Origin: Streptomyces sp. 11x1
Lineage (GTDB): Bacteria; Actinomycetota; Actinomycetes; Streptomycetales; Streptomycetaceae
NCBI RefSeq assembly: GCF_032598905.1
Contig: NZ_CP122458.1
Location: 3,410,001 to 3,474,000, forward strand
Reading direction: 5' to 3'
DNA: 64,000 bases
Shown here one piece after another: positions 45,402-55,138 of this stretch (position 1 is its first letter; every line of letters starts with the position of its first letter). The notes under the pieces are model-generated. The model did no database searches. It saw nothing but the letters and a program-made list of their open reading frames with translations, and was not told the DNA's origin. The position numbers and the translations under genes were made by a program.

Positions 45402-45919
45402 CGCCGGCTCCCGGCCGCCTCGGTCTCCCTGTGGGACTCGGCCTCCAGGGACTTGCGCAGCTCGCTGCGGAGTTCCGGGGTGAGGACATGGCCGGCGCGA
45501 CCGACGAAGAGCGCCATGTGGTACGCCACCACGCTCATGTCGCAGTCCGGGGAGCCGTGCACCCCGAGCAGCGAGCCGTCGCTGATCGACATCACGAAGA
45601 GGCTGCCCTCGTCCATCGCGACCATCGTCTGCTTGACCCCGCCGAACTCCATGAGCTTGGCGGCGCCGATGGTGAGGCTGCCGATGCCGGAGACGATGGT
45701 GGCCAGGTCGGCGGCGGAGCCCCGGGGGCCCTGCGGCCGCTCTTCCCGGGCCTCGCGGGCCTGCGCGTTCCTGCCGGGGTCGGAGGAGAGCAGCAGCAGG
45801 CCGTCGGAGGAGACCACCGCGACCGACAGCAGCCCCGGCACCTCCTCCACCAGGTTGGTCAACAGCCAGTGCAGGTTGCGGGCTTCACTGCTCAGTCCGA
45901 AGGTAATGGGCGCGGTCAA
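45398..45919 (-). CDS. cvnB: Conservon roadblock/LC7 protein CvnB
   Basis: A 173-residue roadblock/LC7 protein. LHWLLTNLVEEVPGLLSVAV, VSSDGLLLLSSD and SIGSLTIGAA-type segments (here SGIGSLTIGAAKLMEFGGV) mark the fold, with MVAMDEGSLFVMSISDGSLL following. These proteins act on small GTPases, so it should contact CvnD. Start and stop each overlap a neighbour by four bases. The C-terminal 25 residues are charged and probably helical. Confidence 0.93.
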   Translation of the reverse strand: MTAPITFGLSSEARNLHWLLTNLVEEVPGLLSVAVVSSDGLLLLSSDPGRNAQAREAREERPQGPRGSAADLATIVSGIGSLTIGAAKLMEFGGVKQTMVAMDEGSLFVMSISDGSLLGVHGSPDCDMSVVAYHMALFVGRAGHVLTPELRSELRKSLEAESHRETEAAGSRR

Positions 45920-48834
45920 CTGCTTTCCTCCTCGGAAGTGCCCCCCGTGGTGTCAACTGCCTCTGTCCGGTACTCATGGGGCACGGGCATCCGTGTCTCA
46001 CCCGACTGCTCGGCGATCTCGGCCTCGACGTCGCGCCGCCCCTCCCTGGCCCCCTGGTGGAACCCGCCGAGCCGCCGGCGCAGCTCCTCGGCGTTCACGC
46101 CGCCGACCCGTGGCCGGGGGGTCGTGGGCGCCGGCGCGGTGATCCTGGGCGTGCGCTTGGGCAGGCCCTTGTCGGTGAGGCGCGGGGTCGGTTCCCCCCG
46201 CGGTCCCTCCGTCCCGGCCCGTGACACCTCGGTCGCGCGCGCCGTGTTCCCTTCGTAGGCGGCACGCTCGTGGGTGTCGGGTTCGCCCGTGTACGGGTCG
46301 TCCCCTTCGGCGCCGGTGTCGGTGTCGTGGTCGGCGAGGGTCTCGTCGCTCTCCTCGTCGGCGCCCTTCCCCGGGGCCACCGGAGCGAAGAGCTCCATCG
46401 TCGTCTCGGACACGGACTCGGCCCCGGACGCGGGTCCGGTCCCGGCCCCGGTGTCGGGGCCGGGTGCGGCCTCGGGTGCGTCGTCTTCCGGTACGACGCT
46501 CCCGGCGGCCTCTGCGGCGTCGGCGGCCGTCCCCACGGCCTCCCTCGCCTGAAGTGCCCGCTCGGCCGCCTCGATGAGGGGGTCGCCGTCGCCCTCGGGC
46601 TCGCGTACGGCGACGGATCGGCCGGGCAGGACGTTCGAGTTGGCCTCGGCGTCGGCGCCCGGCAGCGTGAACTGGGGCGTGACGGAGGCCGGGGTCCCCA
46701 CGGGCACGGCGGGCGTGGGGGCCAGCAGCGTCTTGGGCAGGACGACGACCGCGGCGGTGCCGCCCGAGCCGTGCGGCCGGAGCCGGACGGGGGTGCCGAG
46801 CCGGTGGGCGAGGCGGGCCACGACGTACAGGCCGAGGCCGAGGCCCTCGCCGTCCTCCTGCTCGTAGGGCGCCTCGGGGTCGAAGTCGGTGAGGCGGGAG
46901 TTGAGCTGGGCGAGCCGGTCGGGGGCGACGCCGATGCCGCCGTCCTGGACGGAGAGGGCGATCTCGCCGTTCTCCATCAGCCAGCCGGTGACCTCGACGG
47001 ACATCTCCGGCGGCGAGAACGACGTGCCGTTCTCCAGGAGTTCGGCGAGGAGGTGGCTGAGGTCGTCGGCGGCGAACCCGGCGACGTGCGCGCCCGGCGG
47101 CAGCGCGGCGATGCGGACGCGTTCGTAGCGCTCGATCTCGCTGACCGCGGCGCGGACGACGTCGACGAGCGGGACGGGTCCGGCGTGGTGCTGGACGTGC
47201 TCGTGGCCGGCCAGGACGAGGAGGTTCTCGCTGTGGCGGCGCATGACGGTCGCGAAGTGGTCGAGCTTGAAGATGGTGGCGAGCCGGTCCGGGTCCTGCT
47301 CGCGCTCCTCCAGGGACTCGATGACGGCGAGCTGCCGCTCGACGAGGCCGAGGGTGCGCAGCGCGAGGTTGACGAAGGTGGCGTGGACGCTGTGCTGGAC
47401 CTTCGTCAGGTGGGCCGTCGCCTCGGCGAGTTCGGCGCGCAGCCGGTCGCGGTCGTCGGCCATGGTCTGGCGCTGCCCGATGAGGTGCTTGCGGTCGCCC
47501 TCCAGGGGCGCGAGCCGCTCGTGCAGGGCGAGGGCGTGCGCGTGGAGCGCGTTGACCGAGCGCACGACCTGCGCGAACTCGTCGTTGCGACCGGTGAACT
47601 TGACCGGCTCCTGGTTCGCCGGGTCGCCGGCGACCCGGGCGGAGCCGATGCGCAGCACCGCGAGCGGGCGGGTGAGGGAGCGGGCCATGCCGGTGGCGAC
47701 ACCGACGGCCAGCAGCATCAGGGCGCCGAGGACGGCGACGCGGATCTCCAGCGCGGTGACGTCCTCGTCACGCAGCTGGGCGAGGTCCTTGGTGCGCCGG
47801 TCGTAGAGGGAGGACTCGGCGCCGCGCATCAGGTCCACGCGGGCGGACAGGGCCGCGCCGACCTTCTCGGCGCTGATGCCGGCCTCGCGGTCGGAGAGCG
47901 TGGGCTGGTCGGTGAGGTCCGCCAGGTACCTGTCGGCGGTGTCGGCCTCAGGGCCGGTGACCGTGGCGTCGTAGGAGGACCGGCCGGCGGCGGGCGCGGT
48001 CTCGCGGAAGTGGGCGAGGGCGGCGTCGGAGCGGACGCGGGCTTGCTGGGCGACGGCGGTGAGGGCGTCGCGCTGCTTGGCGTCGGCGGCCGAGGCGCCG
48101 GTCGTGGTGGTGGGCAGCCCGGTGGTGGGGTCGATGACCGTCTGCGTGCTCGTCGGGACGCTCAGCGCCGCCACGAGCAGCCCCCGGGCGGCGGCGGCCT
48201 GCTGGACGGCGGTGTCGAGTTCGGCGAGGGCGTAGGCGCCACCACCGGCACGCGGCGGCAGTTCGGCGGCCAGTTCCTCGGCGAGGGCGTGGAGTTCGGT
48301 GACGACGGCGGTGTATGCCGTGTGCGCCTCCAGGGCGGTGCTCTTCCCGGAGAGCGCCGCTTCCCGTACGCCGGCGATGGACTCGATGTCCTCCCGCAGA
48401 GCGGCGGAGGTGTCGGTGTCGGCGCTCAGCTCCTCGGCCTGGGTGTCGACGCGGTCACTACGCTGCTTGCTGGGCGCGGCCGACTTGGGGCGCCCGGCGG
48501 CGATGTACGCGGTGACCTCGTCCCGCTCGTCGGCGAGCGCGTGCGCGAGGGTGAGCGTCTCCTGGGTCTGCTCGGCGAGCGTGACCAGGCTCTGGGTGTC
48601 GTGCAGTTGCTCCGAGGCGGCGAGGATCGAGGGGGCTCCGGCGCCCGCTATGGCGGCTGCCACGACGGCCACGGCGACGATGAGCCGGTTGCGTACGTGC
48701 GCCTTCCGCCCGGTGCCGACGGCGGGGGCCCCTGCCTGTGCCGTCCCCTGCTGGTTCGGGGAGGCCGCGGAGGCCTTCGAAGCTGCCTGCTTGCCTGCGC
48801 GCCGAGGCCGCGTCTTCTGCACCGGTGCTCGCAT
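45916..48834 (-). CDS. cvnA: Conservon nitrate/nitrite-sensing histidine kinase-like CvnA
   Basis: A 972-residue membrane protein, first in the conservon. A basic N-terminus is followed by a helix (LIVAVAVVAAAIAGAGAPSI), a large extracellular NIT-type sensor (residues about 75-350), a second helix (VAVLGALMLLAVGVATGMA) and HAMP. The ATPase-like domain has LLAELLENGTSFSPPEMSVE (N-box), VQDGGIGVAPDRL and GLGLGLYVVARLA. There is no typical H-box HExRTP, as is usual for CvnA. The last 230 residues are an acidic low-complexity tail. It probably senses a signal outside the cell and passes it to CvnB-D. Confidence 0.93.
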   Translation of the reverse strand: MRAPVQKTRPRRAGKQAASKASAASPNQQGTAQAGAPAVGTGRKAHVRNRLIVAVAVVAAAIAGAGAPSILAASEQLHDTQSLVTLAEQTQETLTLAHALADERDEVTAYIAAGRPKSAAPSKQRSDRVDTQAEELSADTDTSAALREDIESIAGVREAALSGKSTALEAHTAYTAVVTELHALAEELAAELPPRAGGGAYALAELDTAVQQAAAARGLLVAALSVPTSTQTVIDPTTGLPTTTTGASAADAKQRDALTAVAQQARVRSDAALAHFRETAPAAGRSSYDATVTGPEADTADRYLADLTDQPTLSDREAGISAEKVGAALSARVDLMRGAESSLYDRRTKDLAQLRDEDVTALEIRVAVLGALMLLAVGVATGMARSLTRPLAVLRIGSARVAGDPANQEPVKFTGRNDEFAQVVRSVNALHAHALALHERLAPLEGDRKHLIGQRQTMADDRDRLRAELAEATAHLTKVQHSVHATFVNLALRTLGLVERQLAVIESLEEREQDPDRLATIFKLDHFATVMRRHSENLLVLAGHEHVQHHAGPVPLVDVVRAAVSEIERYERVRIAALPPGAHVAGFAADDLSHLLAELLENGTSFSPPEMSVEVTGWLMENGEIALSVQDGGIGVAPDRLAQLNSRLTDFDPEAPYEQEDGEGLGLGLYVVARLAHRLGTPVRLRPHGSGGTAAVVVLPKTLLAPTPAVPVGTPASVTPQFTLPGADAEANSNVLPGRSVAVREPEGDGDPLIEAAERALQAREAVGTAADAAEAAGSVVPEDDAPEAAPGPDTGAGTGPASGAESVSETTMELFAPVAPGKGADEESDETLADHDTDTGAEGDDPYTGEPDTHERAAYEGNTARATEVSRAGTEGPRGEPTPRLTDKGLPKRTPRITAPAPTTPRPRVGGVNAEELRRRLGGFHQGAREGRRDVEAEIAEQSGETRMPVPHEYRTEAVDTTGGTSEEESS

Positions 48835-49199
48835 TCCTGACTCGTGTACCCATTAGCCCGGGTGACGATCCGTCAACTCGTCAAATCTGGCCGTCCCCCC
48901 GGTACGGCTCCCGACCCTCCCAGTGCCGGTGGGCAGTGGTCCCGCATCATCGGTCCCGCCACCCGAAGGAGTGAACATCCCCGGGGAGTTGGCGGGCAAG
49001 TTCCTCCGGCTCGTGCCGATGCCCCCTGCGTCAGGCCGGTTGGACGTCGGCGACGCGCTTTGACAGTATTCGCCGCCGCGCTTCACCGCTCACGATCATT
49101 CCATGCCAAACCCGGCGGCCCGCCTGGAGGGTCCGGGGCGCACGGCGACCGTTGTCGGCCTTTCACGGATCTTGTGGCGGGCTCGTGCAGACTGGCCGA
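48835..49199. promoter_or_regulatory. Divergent region between the conservon and the PP2C-like gene
   Basis: These 365 bases carry the promoters for cvnABCD (minus) and the PP2C-like gene (plus). I see no repeat or coding frame that I would support, and no clear promoter hexamers. Confidence 0.4.
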
Positions 49200-49985
49200 A
49201 TGCGCACGGAACTCGTCTCGGAACCCGGCGATCCCCTTCGCCCCAACGAGGACTTCGCGTCGGTGGCCCTGCCCGCGGGGGGACAGGGCGGCGCCCTCGT
49301 CGTCCTCGACGGGGTGACCCCGCCGCCCGACGGCTACGGCTGTCGACATTCGGTCGCATGGTTCACTTCCCGCCTCGGCGGCACCCTGACCGAAATGTCC
49401 GTTTCGGAGCGAGATTCACCGTTGCCCGACGTGCTCTCACAGGCCATTTCTCGTACCGCCCGAGCCCACGCCCAAACCTGTGACCTTTCTCACCCGCGAA
49501 CCCCACAGGCCACGGTGGTTGTCGCCCGCTGGTCACGGACGGCCGTGGAGTACCTGGTGTTGTCGGACTCGGCCCTGCTGTTCGAACGGCCGGACGGCAC
49601 GGTGACGGCCGTGCTGGACGACCGCCTCTCCCGGCTGCCCCGGGCCTCGCTGGCGACGGCCGCGATCGTGGACTCGACCGTGCGGAACAAGGAGGGCGGG
49701 TTCTGGACTGCGGCCGCCGATCCCGCCGTGGCCGCGCGGGCGGTGACGGGGACCGTCCCCCGCGAGGAGGTCCGCGCGCTGGCCGCGTTGACGGACGGGG
49801 CGGGCCGCTGGGTGGAGACGTTCCGCGAGGGCGACTGGGCGGACTGCCTCACCCTGGTCCGCAAGACAGGGGCGCCGGGGCTGGTGCAGCGGGTGCGGGA
49901 GCTGGAAGCCACCGACGTGGAACGGGAGTTCCTGGGACGCGCCAAGAGACACGACGACGCGAGCGTGGTGTTCGTGGAGTGGTGA
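49200..49985 (+). CDS. PP2C-like protein
   Basis: A 261-residue protein starting at MRTELVSEPGDPLRPNEDFA. The stretch PNEDFASVALP, then GGALVVLDGVTPPPDGYGC, resembles PP2C motifs (the RxxNEDxx and DGxGG regions), and AALTDGAGRWVE with KRHDDASVVFVEW near the end are PP2C-like metal-ligand positions. The DGMGG loop is altered to DGVTPPPDG, so catalysis is uncertain. Streptomyces genomes hold many such stand-alone domain proteins. It is convergent with the MarR gene 13 bases away. Confidence 0.7.
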   Translation: MRTELVSEPGDPLRPNEDFASVALPAGGQGGALVVLDGVTPPPDGYGCRHSVAWFTSRLGGTLTEMSVSERDSPLPDVLSQAISRTARAHAQTCDLSHPRTPQATVVVARWSRTAVEYLVLSDSALLFERPDGTVTAVLDDRLSRLPRASLATAAIVDSTVRNKEGGFWTAAADPAVAARAVTGTVPREEVRALAALTDGAGRWVETFREGDWADCLTLVRKTGAPGLVQRVRELEATDVEREFLGRAKRHDDASVVFVEW

Positions 49986-49998
49986 ACTCCTCGGCCGC

Positions 49999-50478
49999 TC
50001 AGTTCTCCACGCCTCGGTTCAGCTGGTGCAGCAGGTGCGCGAGCTGGGCCACCTCGTCCCTGTCCCAGCCGGCGAGCTGTCGTACGTAGGCGACCCGGCG
50101 GGCGTCCCGGACCGCCCGGAAGCGGGCCCGGCCCTCGTCCGTGAGGTGGACGAGCCAGGCGCGCCCGTCGGCGGGGTCGGGTTCGCGGGCGATGAGGCCG
50201 AGGTGTTCCAGGGCGCGGAGCTGCCGGGACATGGTGGCCTTGCCGACGCCGATGTAGGCGGCGAGTTCGGTGGCGCGCAGCCGGCCGGTCTCGTCGAGGC
50301 GGGCGAGGAGGCCGTAGGCGGCGGACTCCAGATCGGGGTGGACGGCACGGGCCATCTCGCCGGACTTGGCGCGGGCGCGCCGCAGCAGGACCGTCAACTC
50401 GCGCTCCAGCGCCAGGAACGCCTGGTCCATGCCGGCTCCGACAGCACCGCCGTCGCCGTTTCCGCCCTCGTCGTGCAC
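49999..50478 (-). CDS. MarR-family transcriptional regulator
   Basis: A 159-residue repressor. I chose the GTG at 50478 because AGGAG lies seven bases upstream; an ATG at 50430 is also possible. The winged helix is RATELAAYIGVGKATMSRQL with ALEHLGLIAREPDPADGRAW and LVHLTDEGRARF as the wing. Gene context (lon upstream, on the same strand but separated by an inverted-repeat pair) does not suggest a target. Confidence 0.85.
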   Translation of the reverse strand: MHDEGGNGDGGAVGAGMDQAFLALERELTVLLRRARAKSGEMARAVHPDLESAAYGLLARLDETGRLRATELAAYIGVGKATMSRQLRALEHLGLIAREPDPADGRAWLVHLTDEGRARFRAVRDARRVAYVRQLAGWDRDEVAQLAHLLHQLNRGVEN

Positions 50479-50577
50479 GTCAGCGCTCCTGCTATTCCGA
50501 TCCGGGTACCTGCGGGTCAGTATTTCGCAGGTGGGGGCGGACATGGTCCAGGTCGCCCGCGGGTCCGGTGGGGTTGG

Positions 50578-50698
50578 TCGCGCAGTTCCCCGCGCCCCTG
50601 AAAGACAAGGCCCTTCGGGCCTGGAGGACCACGGCCCCGCGCCCCTGAGAAGCACGGGGCGCAGCCCCTGCTTTTCAGGGGCGCGGGGAACTGCGCGA
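50578..50698. repeat. Perfect inverted pair of interspersed GC-rich repeats
   Basis: The 26 bases at 50578-50603 (TCGCGCAGTTCCCCGCGCCC and on) are the exact reverse complement of 50673-50698. Between them lie an AGGCCC-TTC-GGGCCT hairpin (near 50609) and a GGGGC-GCA-GCCCC hairpin (near 50656). The same arrangement, less perfect, is seen at 40521. It fills the space between lon (ends 50756) and the MarR gene. A full stem would be very stable and could end transcription from both sides. Confidence 0.9.
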
Positions 50699-50755
50699 GA
50701 AGCCCCACCGGGCCGCACCCGTGGAACGACGCCCACTGCGCCCCCACCCGGAGGG

Positions 50756-53146
50756 TCACGCAGCCACAGGCACCCCAACCTCCGCCGGAGCCAGCGCCAG
50801 CTCCAGCACCTGGCGGACATCTGTCACCGCGTGCACATCGAGCTTCTCCAGCACCTCGGCGGGCACATCGTCGAGGTCCGCCTCGTTCCGCTTGGGAATG
50901 ACGACGGTGGTGACACCGGCCCGATGCGCGGCGAGAAGCTTCTGCTTCACCCCGCCGATCGGCAGCACCCGCCCGGTCAGCGACACCTCACCCGTCATCG
51001 CCACGTCCGTACGGACCAGCCGCCCGGACAGCAGCGACGCGAGGGCCGTCGTCATGGTGACACCGGCGCTGGGGCCGTCCTTGGGGACCGCGCCCGCAGG
51101 GAAGTGGATGTGCACGCCCCGGTCCTTGAGGTCGGCGACGGGCAGCTCCAGCTCCGCGCCGTGCGAGCGCAGGAAGGAGAGCGCGATCTGCGCGGACTCC
51201 TTCATCACGTCGCCCAGCTGGCCGGTGAGGGTCAGCCCCGCCGCGCCCGTCTCCGGGTCGGCCAGCGACGCCTCCACATAGAGCACGTCGCCGCCGGCAC
51301 CGGTGACCGCGAGCCCGGTGGCGACACCGGGCACCGCCGTACGCCGCTCCGCAGGGTCCTGGGCGGACTCGGGCACGTGGTGCGGTCGGCCGATGAGCCC
51401 GCGCAGATCCGCGTCGGTGACGGTGAAGGGCAGCTCGCGCCGGCCCAGTTCGTGCTGGGCCGCGACCTTGCGCAGCAACCGCGCCACGGACCGCTCCAGG
51501 TTCCGTACGCCCGCCTCGCGCGTGTACTCACCGGCGAGCTTGCGCAGCGCGCTCTCGTCGAGCACGACCTCGTCGGCGTCGAGCCCGGCCCGCTCCAGCT
51601 GCCGGGGCAGCAGGTGGTCCCGGGCGATGACGATCTTCTCGTCCTCCGTGTACCCGTCGAGCCGGACGAGTTCCATCCGGTCGAGCAGGGCCTCGGGGAT
51701 CGCCTCCAGCACGTTGGCGGTGGCGAGGAAGACGACGTCGCTCAGGTCCAGCTCGACCTCCAGGTAGTGGTCCCGGAAGGTGTGGTTCTGCGCGGGGTCG
51801 AGGACTTCGAGCAGCGCGGCCGCCGGGTCGCCCCGGAAGTCGGAGCCCACCTTGTCGATCTCGTCGAGCAGGACGACCGGGTTCATGGACCCGGCCTCCT
51901 TGATGGCGCGGACGATACGGCCGGGGAGCGCGCCCACGTACGTGCGCCGGTGTCCGCGGATCTCGGCCTCGTCGCGCACACCGCCGAGCGCGACCCGGAC
52001 GAACTTCCGTCCCATGGCGTGCGCGACGGACTCGCCGAGGCTGGTCTTGCCGACGCCGGGCGGCCCGACGAGCGCGAGCACGGCACCGCCGCGCCGCCCG
52101 CCGACGACACCGAGGCCCCGCTCGGCCCGCCGCTTGCGCACCGCGAGGTACTCGGTGATGCGCTCCTTCACGTCCTCCAGCCCGGCGTGCTCGGCGTCGA
52201 GGACGCTCTTGGCGCCCTGGATGTCGTACGCGTCCTCGGTCCGCTCGTTCCAGGGCAGTTCCAGGACGGTGTCGAGCCAGGTCCGGATCCATCCGCCCTC
52301 GGGCGACTGGTCGCTGGACCGCTCCAGCTTGTCGACCTCCTTGAGCGCGGCCTCCCGTACCGCCTCCGGCAGGTCGGCGGCCTCGACGCGGGCCCGGTAG
52401 TCGTCGGACTCCTCCCCGTCCTTCTCGCCGTTCAGCTCACGCAGTTCCTTGCGGACGGCTTCGAGCTGGCGCCGCAGCAGGAACTCGCGCTGCTGCTTGT
52501 CGACGCCCTCCTGGACGTCCTTGGCGATGGTCTCGGCGACGTCCTGCTCGGCGAGGTGGTCGCGGAGCAGCTGGGTGGCGAGCTTCAGCCGGACGACCGC
52601 GTCGGTGGTCTCCAGGAGCTGGATCTTCTGTTCGAGGGTGAGGAAGGGCGAGTAGCCGGAGTTGTCGGCGAGCGCGGAGACGTCGTCGATGGCCTGCACC
52701 CGGTCCACGACCTGCCAGGCACCGCGCTTGCGCAGCCAGCTGGTGGCAAGTGCCTTGTACTCCTTGACGAGTTCGGCGACCTGTCCGGGCAGCGGCTCCG
52801 GCACGCCGTCGTCGATCCGCGTCCCCTCGACCCACAGGGCGGCACCGGGCCCGGTGGTCCCGGCCCCGATCCGCACGCGGCGCACTGCCCGGATGAGCGC
52901 CCCGGGGTCGCCGTCCGCCAGCCGTCCGACCTGCTCGACGGTCCCGAGCACGCCGATGCTCGCGTAGTTGCCGTCGATACGCGGCACCAGGAGCACCTTC
53001 GGCTTCCCGGGTTCGGCCCGCGCGGCCTCCACCGCGGCCCGTACATCGGTGTCATTGAGGTCCAGCGGCACCACCATTCCCGGCAGCACGACCTCTTCGT
53101 CGAGCGGCAGCACGGGCAGGGTGAGCGGTGCGGACGTCGATGCCAT
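50756..53146 (-). CDS. lon: ATP-dependent Lon protease
   Basis: A 796-residue protein. I start it at MASTSAPLTLPVLPLDEEVV (ATG at 53146, GGGAGAG upstream). An N-terminal LON substrate domain (to about residue 200) is followed by a coiled-coil and AAA+ module: Walker A GPPGVGKT at 361-368 and Walker B VVLLDEIDKV. The protease domain has the Ser-Lys dyad, Ser693 in DGPSAGVTM and Lys near 736 in IGGVKQKLLAAHR. It degrades damaged and regulatory proteins in the cytoplasm. A HAIR-like operator lies just upstream of the start, so HspR control and heat-shock induction are likely. Confidence 0.95.
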   Translation of the reverse strand: MASTSAPLTLPVLPLDEEVVLPGMVVPLDLNDTDVRAAVEAARAEPGKPKVLLVPRIDGNYASIGVLGTVEQVGRLADGDPGALIRAVRRVRIGAGTTGPGAALWVEGTRIDDGVPEPLPGQVAELVKEYKALATSWLRKRGAWQVVDRVQAIDDVSALADNSGYSPFLTLEQKIQLLETTDAVVRLKLATQLLRDHLAEQDVAETIAKDVQEGVDKQQREFLLRRQLEAVRKELRELNGEKDGEESDDYRARVEAADLPEAVREAALKEVDKLERSSDQSPEGGWIRTWLDTVLELPWNERTEDAYDIQGAKSVLDAEHAGLEDVKERITEYLAVRKRRAERGLGVVGGRRGGAVLALVGPPGVGKTSLGESVAHAMGRKFVRVALGGVRDEAEIRGHRRTYVGALPGRIVRAIKEAGSMNPVVLLDEIDKVGSDFRGDPAAALLEVLDPAQNHTFRDHYLEVELDLSDVVFLATANVLEAIPEALLDRMELVRLDGYTEDEKIVIARDHLLPRQLERAGLDADEVVLDESALRKLAGEYTREAGVRNLERSVARLLRKVAAQHELGRRELPFTVTDADLRGLIGRPHHVPESAQDPAERRTAVPGVATGLAVTGAGGDVLYVEASLADPETGAAGLTLTGQLGDVMKESAQIALSFLRSHGAELELPVADLKDRGVHIHFPAGAVPKDGPSAGVTMTTALASLLSGRLVRTDVAMTGEVSLTGRVLPIGGVKQKLLAAHRAGVTTVVIPKRNEADLDDVPAEVLEKLDVHAVTDVRQVLELALAPAEVGVPVAA

Positions 53147-53167
53147 GATCTCTCCCTCGGCAGTCAA

Positions 53168-53188
53168 GTTGAGCTATGCCGACTCAAT
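53168..53188 (-). promoter_or_regulatory. HAIR-like HspR operator upstream of lon
   Basis: GTTGAGC-n7-ACTCAAT matches the HspR-associated inverted repeat CTTGAGT-n7-ACTCAAG at 12 of 14 positions with the exact spacing. It lies 22 to 42 bases upstream of the lon start codon, where it would block RNA polymerase. HspR control of lon is established in Streptomyces. Confidence 0.75.
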
Positions 53189-53312
53189 GCAGAGGGGTCG
53201 GGGAATGTTCCCCGAGCGGCCACCCGTTCGCTGTGGGCGATCACGAGCCCACCTGGACGCACTCCGGAATCACCATACGTAATACTCTTCACCCAGCTTC
53301 ACCTATTACAAC

Positions 53313-53990
53313 ATGCGCGGGGTCCCGGTGGAACGAACAGACGGAACAGTGCGGGCATGGGTCGACAGGTGGGTCGTGTCCCGGGGAGCGGCGCCGCCGG
53401 TGGTCGAGCCCTGGGGCTTCACGATCGACATGGGCCTGGCCCACCACGTCACCCGCCACGTCCTCTCGGCGGCGAACGAGGAGGTGGAGGAGAAGACGGT
53501 CCGGAAGGTCGCCGACGCCGTCACCGGGGCCGGCACCTGGCTCAAGGTCTTCACGGACGCGTCGACGGTGGGCCCCTGGCTCGGCGAGGGATGGTGGATC
53601 GACCCCGAGCCCGGCTTTCTGATGACCGTACGACTGAGGCCCCGCGAGGCCCCGGCGGTCTCCCTGCCCGACGGCTACCGGCTGCGCACCTGGTCGCGCG
53701 GCGGCGTGATCCGGGTGATGGTCGCGGCGCCGGACGGTTCCCTGGCGGCCCGCGGTCAGATCGTCCCGACCGGAGCGACGGCGGTCGCCGACCAGATAGA
53801 GACGTCCCCGGCCCACCGCCGCCGCGGCCTCGGCACGTTCGTCATGGACACCCTCGCCCAGACCGCCCTCGAACAGGGCGCGGAGACAGGAGTACTGGCC
53901 GGCACACCGGACGGCCGAGCCCTCTACGCGTCACCGGGCTGGACGGTGACGGCCCCACTGACGAGCGCGAAGTTCACCGGCCGGCCCTGA
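53313..53990 (+). CDS. GNAT-family N-acetyltransferase
   Basis: A 225-residue protein. The C-terminal half has the GNAT acetyl-CoA motif: IETSPAHRRRGLGTFVMDTL (motif A, RxxGxG), then LAQTALEQGAETGVLAGTPD and LYASPGWTV. The N-terminal 120 residues form an unfamiliar domain with WGFTIDMGLAHHVTRHVLSA. No clear ribosome site precedes the ATG; a GTG a few codons later is possible. The 3' end overlaps the convergent rhomboid-like gene by 60 bases. Substrate unknown. Confidence 0.82.
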   Translation: MRGVPVERTDGTVRAWVDRWVVSRGAAPPVVEPWGFTIDMGLAHHVTRHVLSAANEEVEEKTVRKVADAVTGAGTWLKVFTDASTVGPWLGEGWWIDPEPGFLMTVRLRPREAPAVSLPDGYRLRTWSRGGVIRVMVAAPDGSLAARGQIVPTGATAVADQIETSPAHRRRGLGTFVMDTLAQTALEQGAETGVLAGTPDGRALYASPGWTVTAPLTSAKFTGRP

Positions 53991-54863
53991 CGGGCGCGGC
54001 ACCACGCACCACTCCCGTACCACCGGCCACATCGCCACCCCGATCCCCAGGGCCAGCAGATGCCCCCAGTTGGTCATCGGGTCCGCGAACGCGATCAGGT
54101 CGTCCAGCAGCATGCCGCCGAAGCCCAGCAGCAGCGGCCACCGCAGCCACGGCGGCAGCAGTCCCGCCAACGCGCCCGCGCTCGCCGCCACCCCGAAGCT
54201 GATGCCGAAGTCGAGACGGTGCAGGGAGCTGTCGGGGAGGTGGCCGACCAGGACGGCGAGGCCCACGGGGACCTCCGTCGCGAGGGTGGCGAGGACATGG
54301 CCCAGCAGGAAGACACCGGCCGTGCGCCACCCGCCGACACGGCGTTCCAGCGCGGTCAGCACCAGGAGGAAGGCGAAGACGTACACGGAGCCGACCCCGC
54401 CCGCGACCCACAGCGCGCTCGCGCCCAGGACCGGCACCGGGGAGTGGACCAGATGCGCCACGTCCGTACTGGAGCCCTGGTGCAGGGTGCGCACCAGGGC
54501 GGGGTCGGCGTACTCGGCGACCAGCGAGGTCAGCGCGAGGACGGTGGCGTAGAAGAAGGTGAAGGGCGTACCGACGGGAGTGGGGAGCAACCGCCAGGGG
54601 CGCGGGAACGGGGTACGCCGGCTCTGGTCGGACGCAGCGCCGGCACGCGTCCCGGGCTCCGCGTCGAGCCCCACGCCGGGCTCGACCGGGCACGCCTCGG
54701 ATCGCACCGCACACGCCTCGGATTCCACCGGGTACGCCACCGGCTCCACATGCGTCACTGGCTCCGGGTACGCCACCGGCTCCCGCCCGGGTGTCGCCGC
54801 CGGCTGCCGCGGAATGCCGTCGAGGACGGGCCCCGCGGTCTCCACAGTCTCGGCGGCATCCAA
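53931..54863 (-). CDS. Rhomboid-like membrane protein
   Basis: About 310 residues from a TTG at 54863, chosen because AAGGAG lies nine bases upstream; the frame continues to 55010. The N-terminal 110 residues are repetitive (EPVAYPEPVTHVEPVAYPVE). Five or six hydrophobic segments follow, with LVRTLHQGSSTDVAHLVHSP, YVFAFLLVLTALERRVGGWR and DFGISFGVAASAGALAGLLP. The fold order resembles rhomboid-like proteins of Streptomyces, but the serine protease motif GxSG is not evident (SFGVAAS instead), so it is probably inactive. Topology suggests a cytoplasmic N-terminus. Confidence 0.7.
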   Translation of the reverse strand: MDAAETVETAGPVLDGIPRQPAATPGREPVAYPEPVTHVEPVAYPVESEACAVRSEACPVEPGVGLDAEPGTRAGAASDQSRRTPFPRPWRLLPTPVGTPFTFFYATVLALTSLVAEYADPALVRTLHQGSSTDVAHLVHSPVPVLGASALWVAGGVGSVYVFAFLLVLTALERRVGGWRTAGVFLLGHVLATLATEVPVGLAVLVGHLPDSSLHRLDFGISFGVAASAGALAGLLPPWLRWPLLLGFGGMLLDDLIAFADPMTNWGHLLALGIGVAMWPVVREWCVVPRPSGPAGELRARQWGRHRPAR

Positions 54864-55138
54864 GGTGAGGCGCTCCTTCCGTTTCGCCTCACCTTCGACG
54901 GCCCGATACGCCGTTGTCTGTGATCCCCGCCACTGGGAGGGCGATTCACAGCAAGCCGACAGCTCCACGGCTCGGACCCGCTCGTGCGAACCGGGGGTTA
55001 CACGAGTCAATCACCCGTTCTTTCAAGCCATCTGCCGCGTGAGAGTGGCCACTTGGTCCTTATCTGGTCCGCGCCCGGTTTCGCTGATTCCCTGAATGGG
55101 CCTGCGCGACGAACCGCCACCCGTACAAGGAACTCCGG

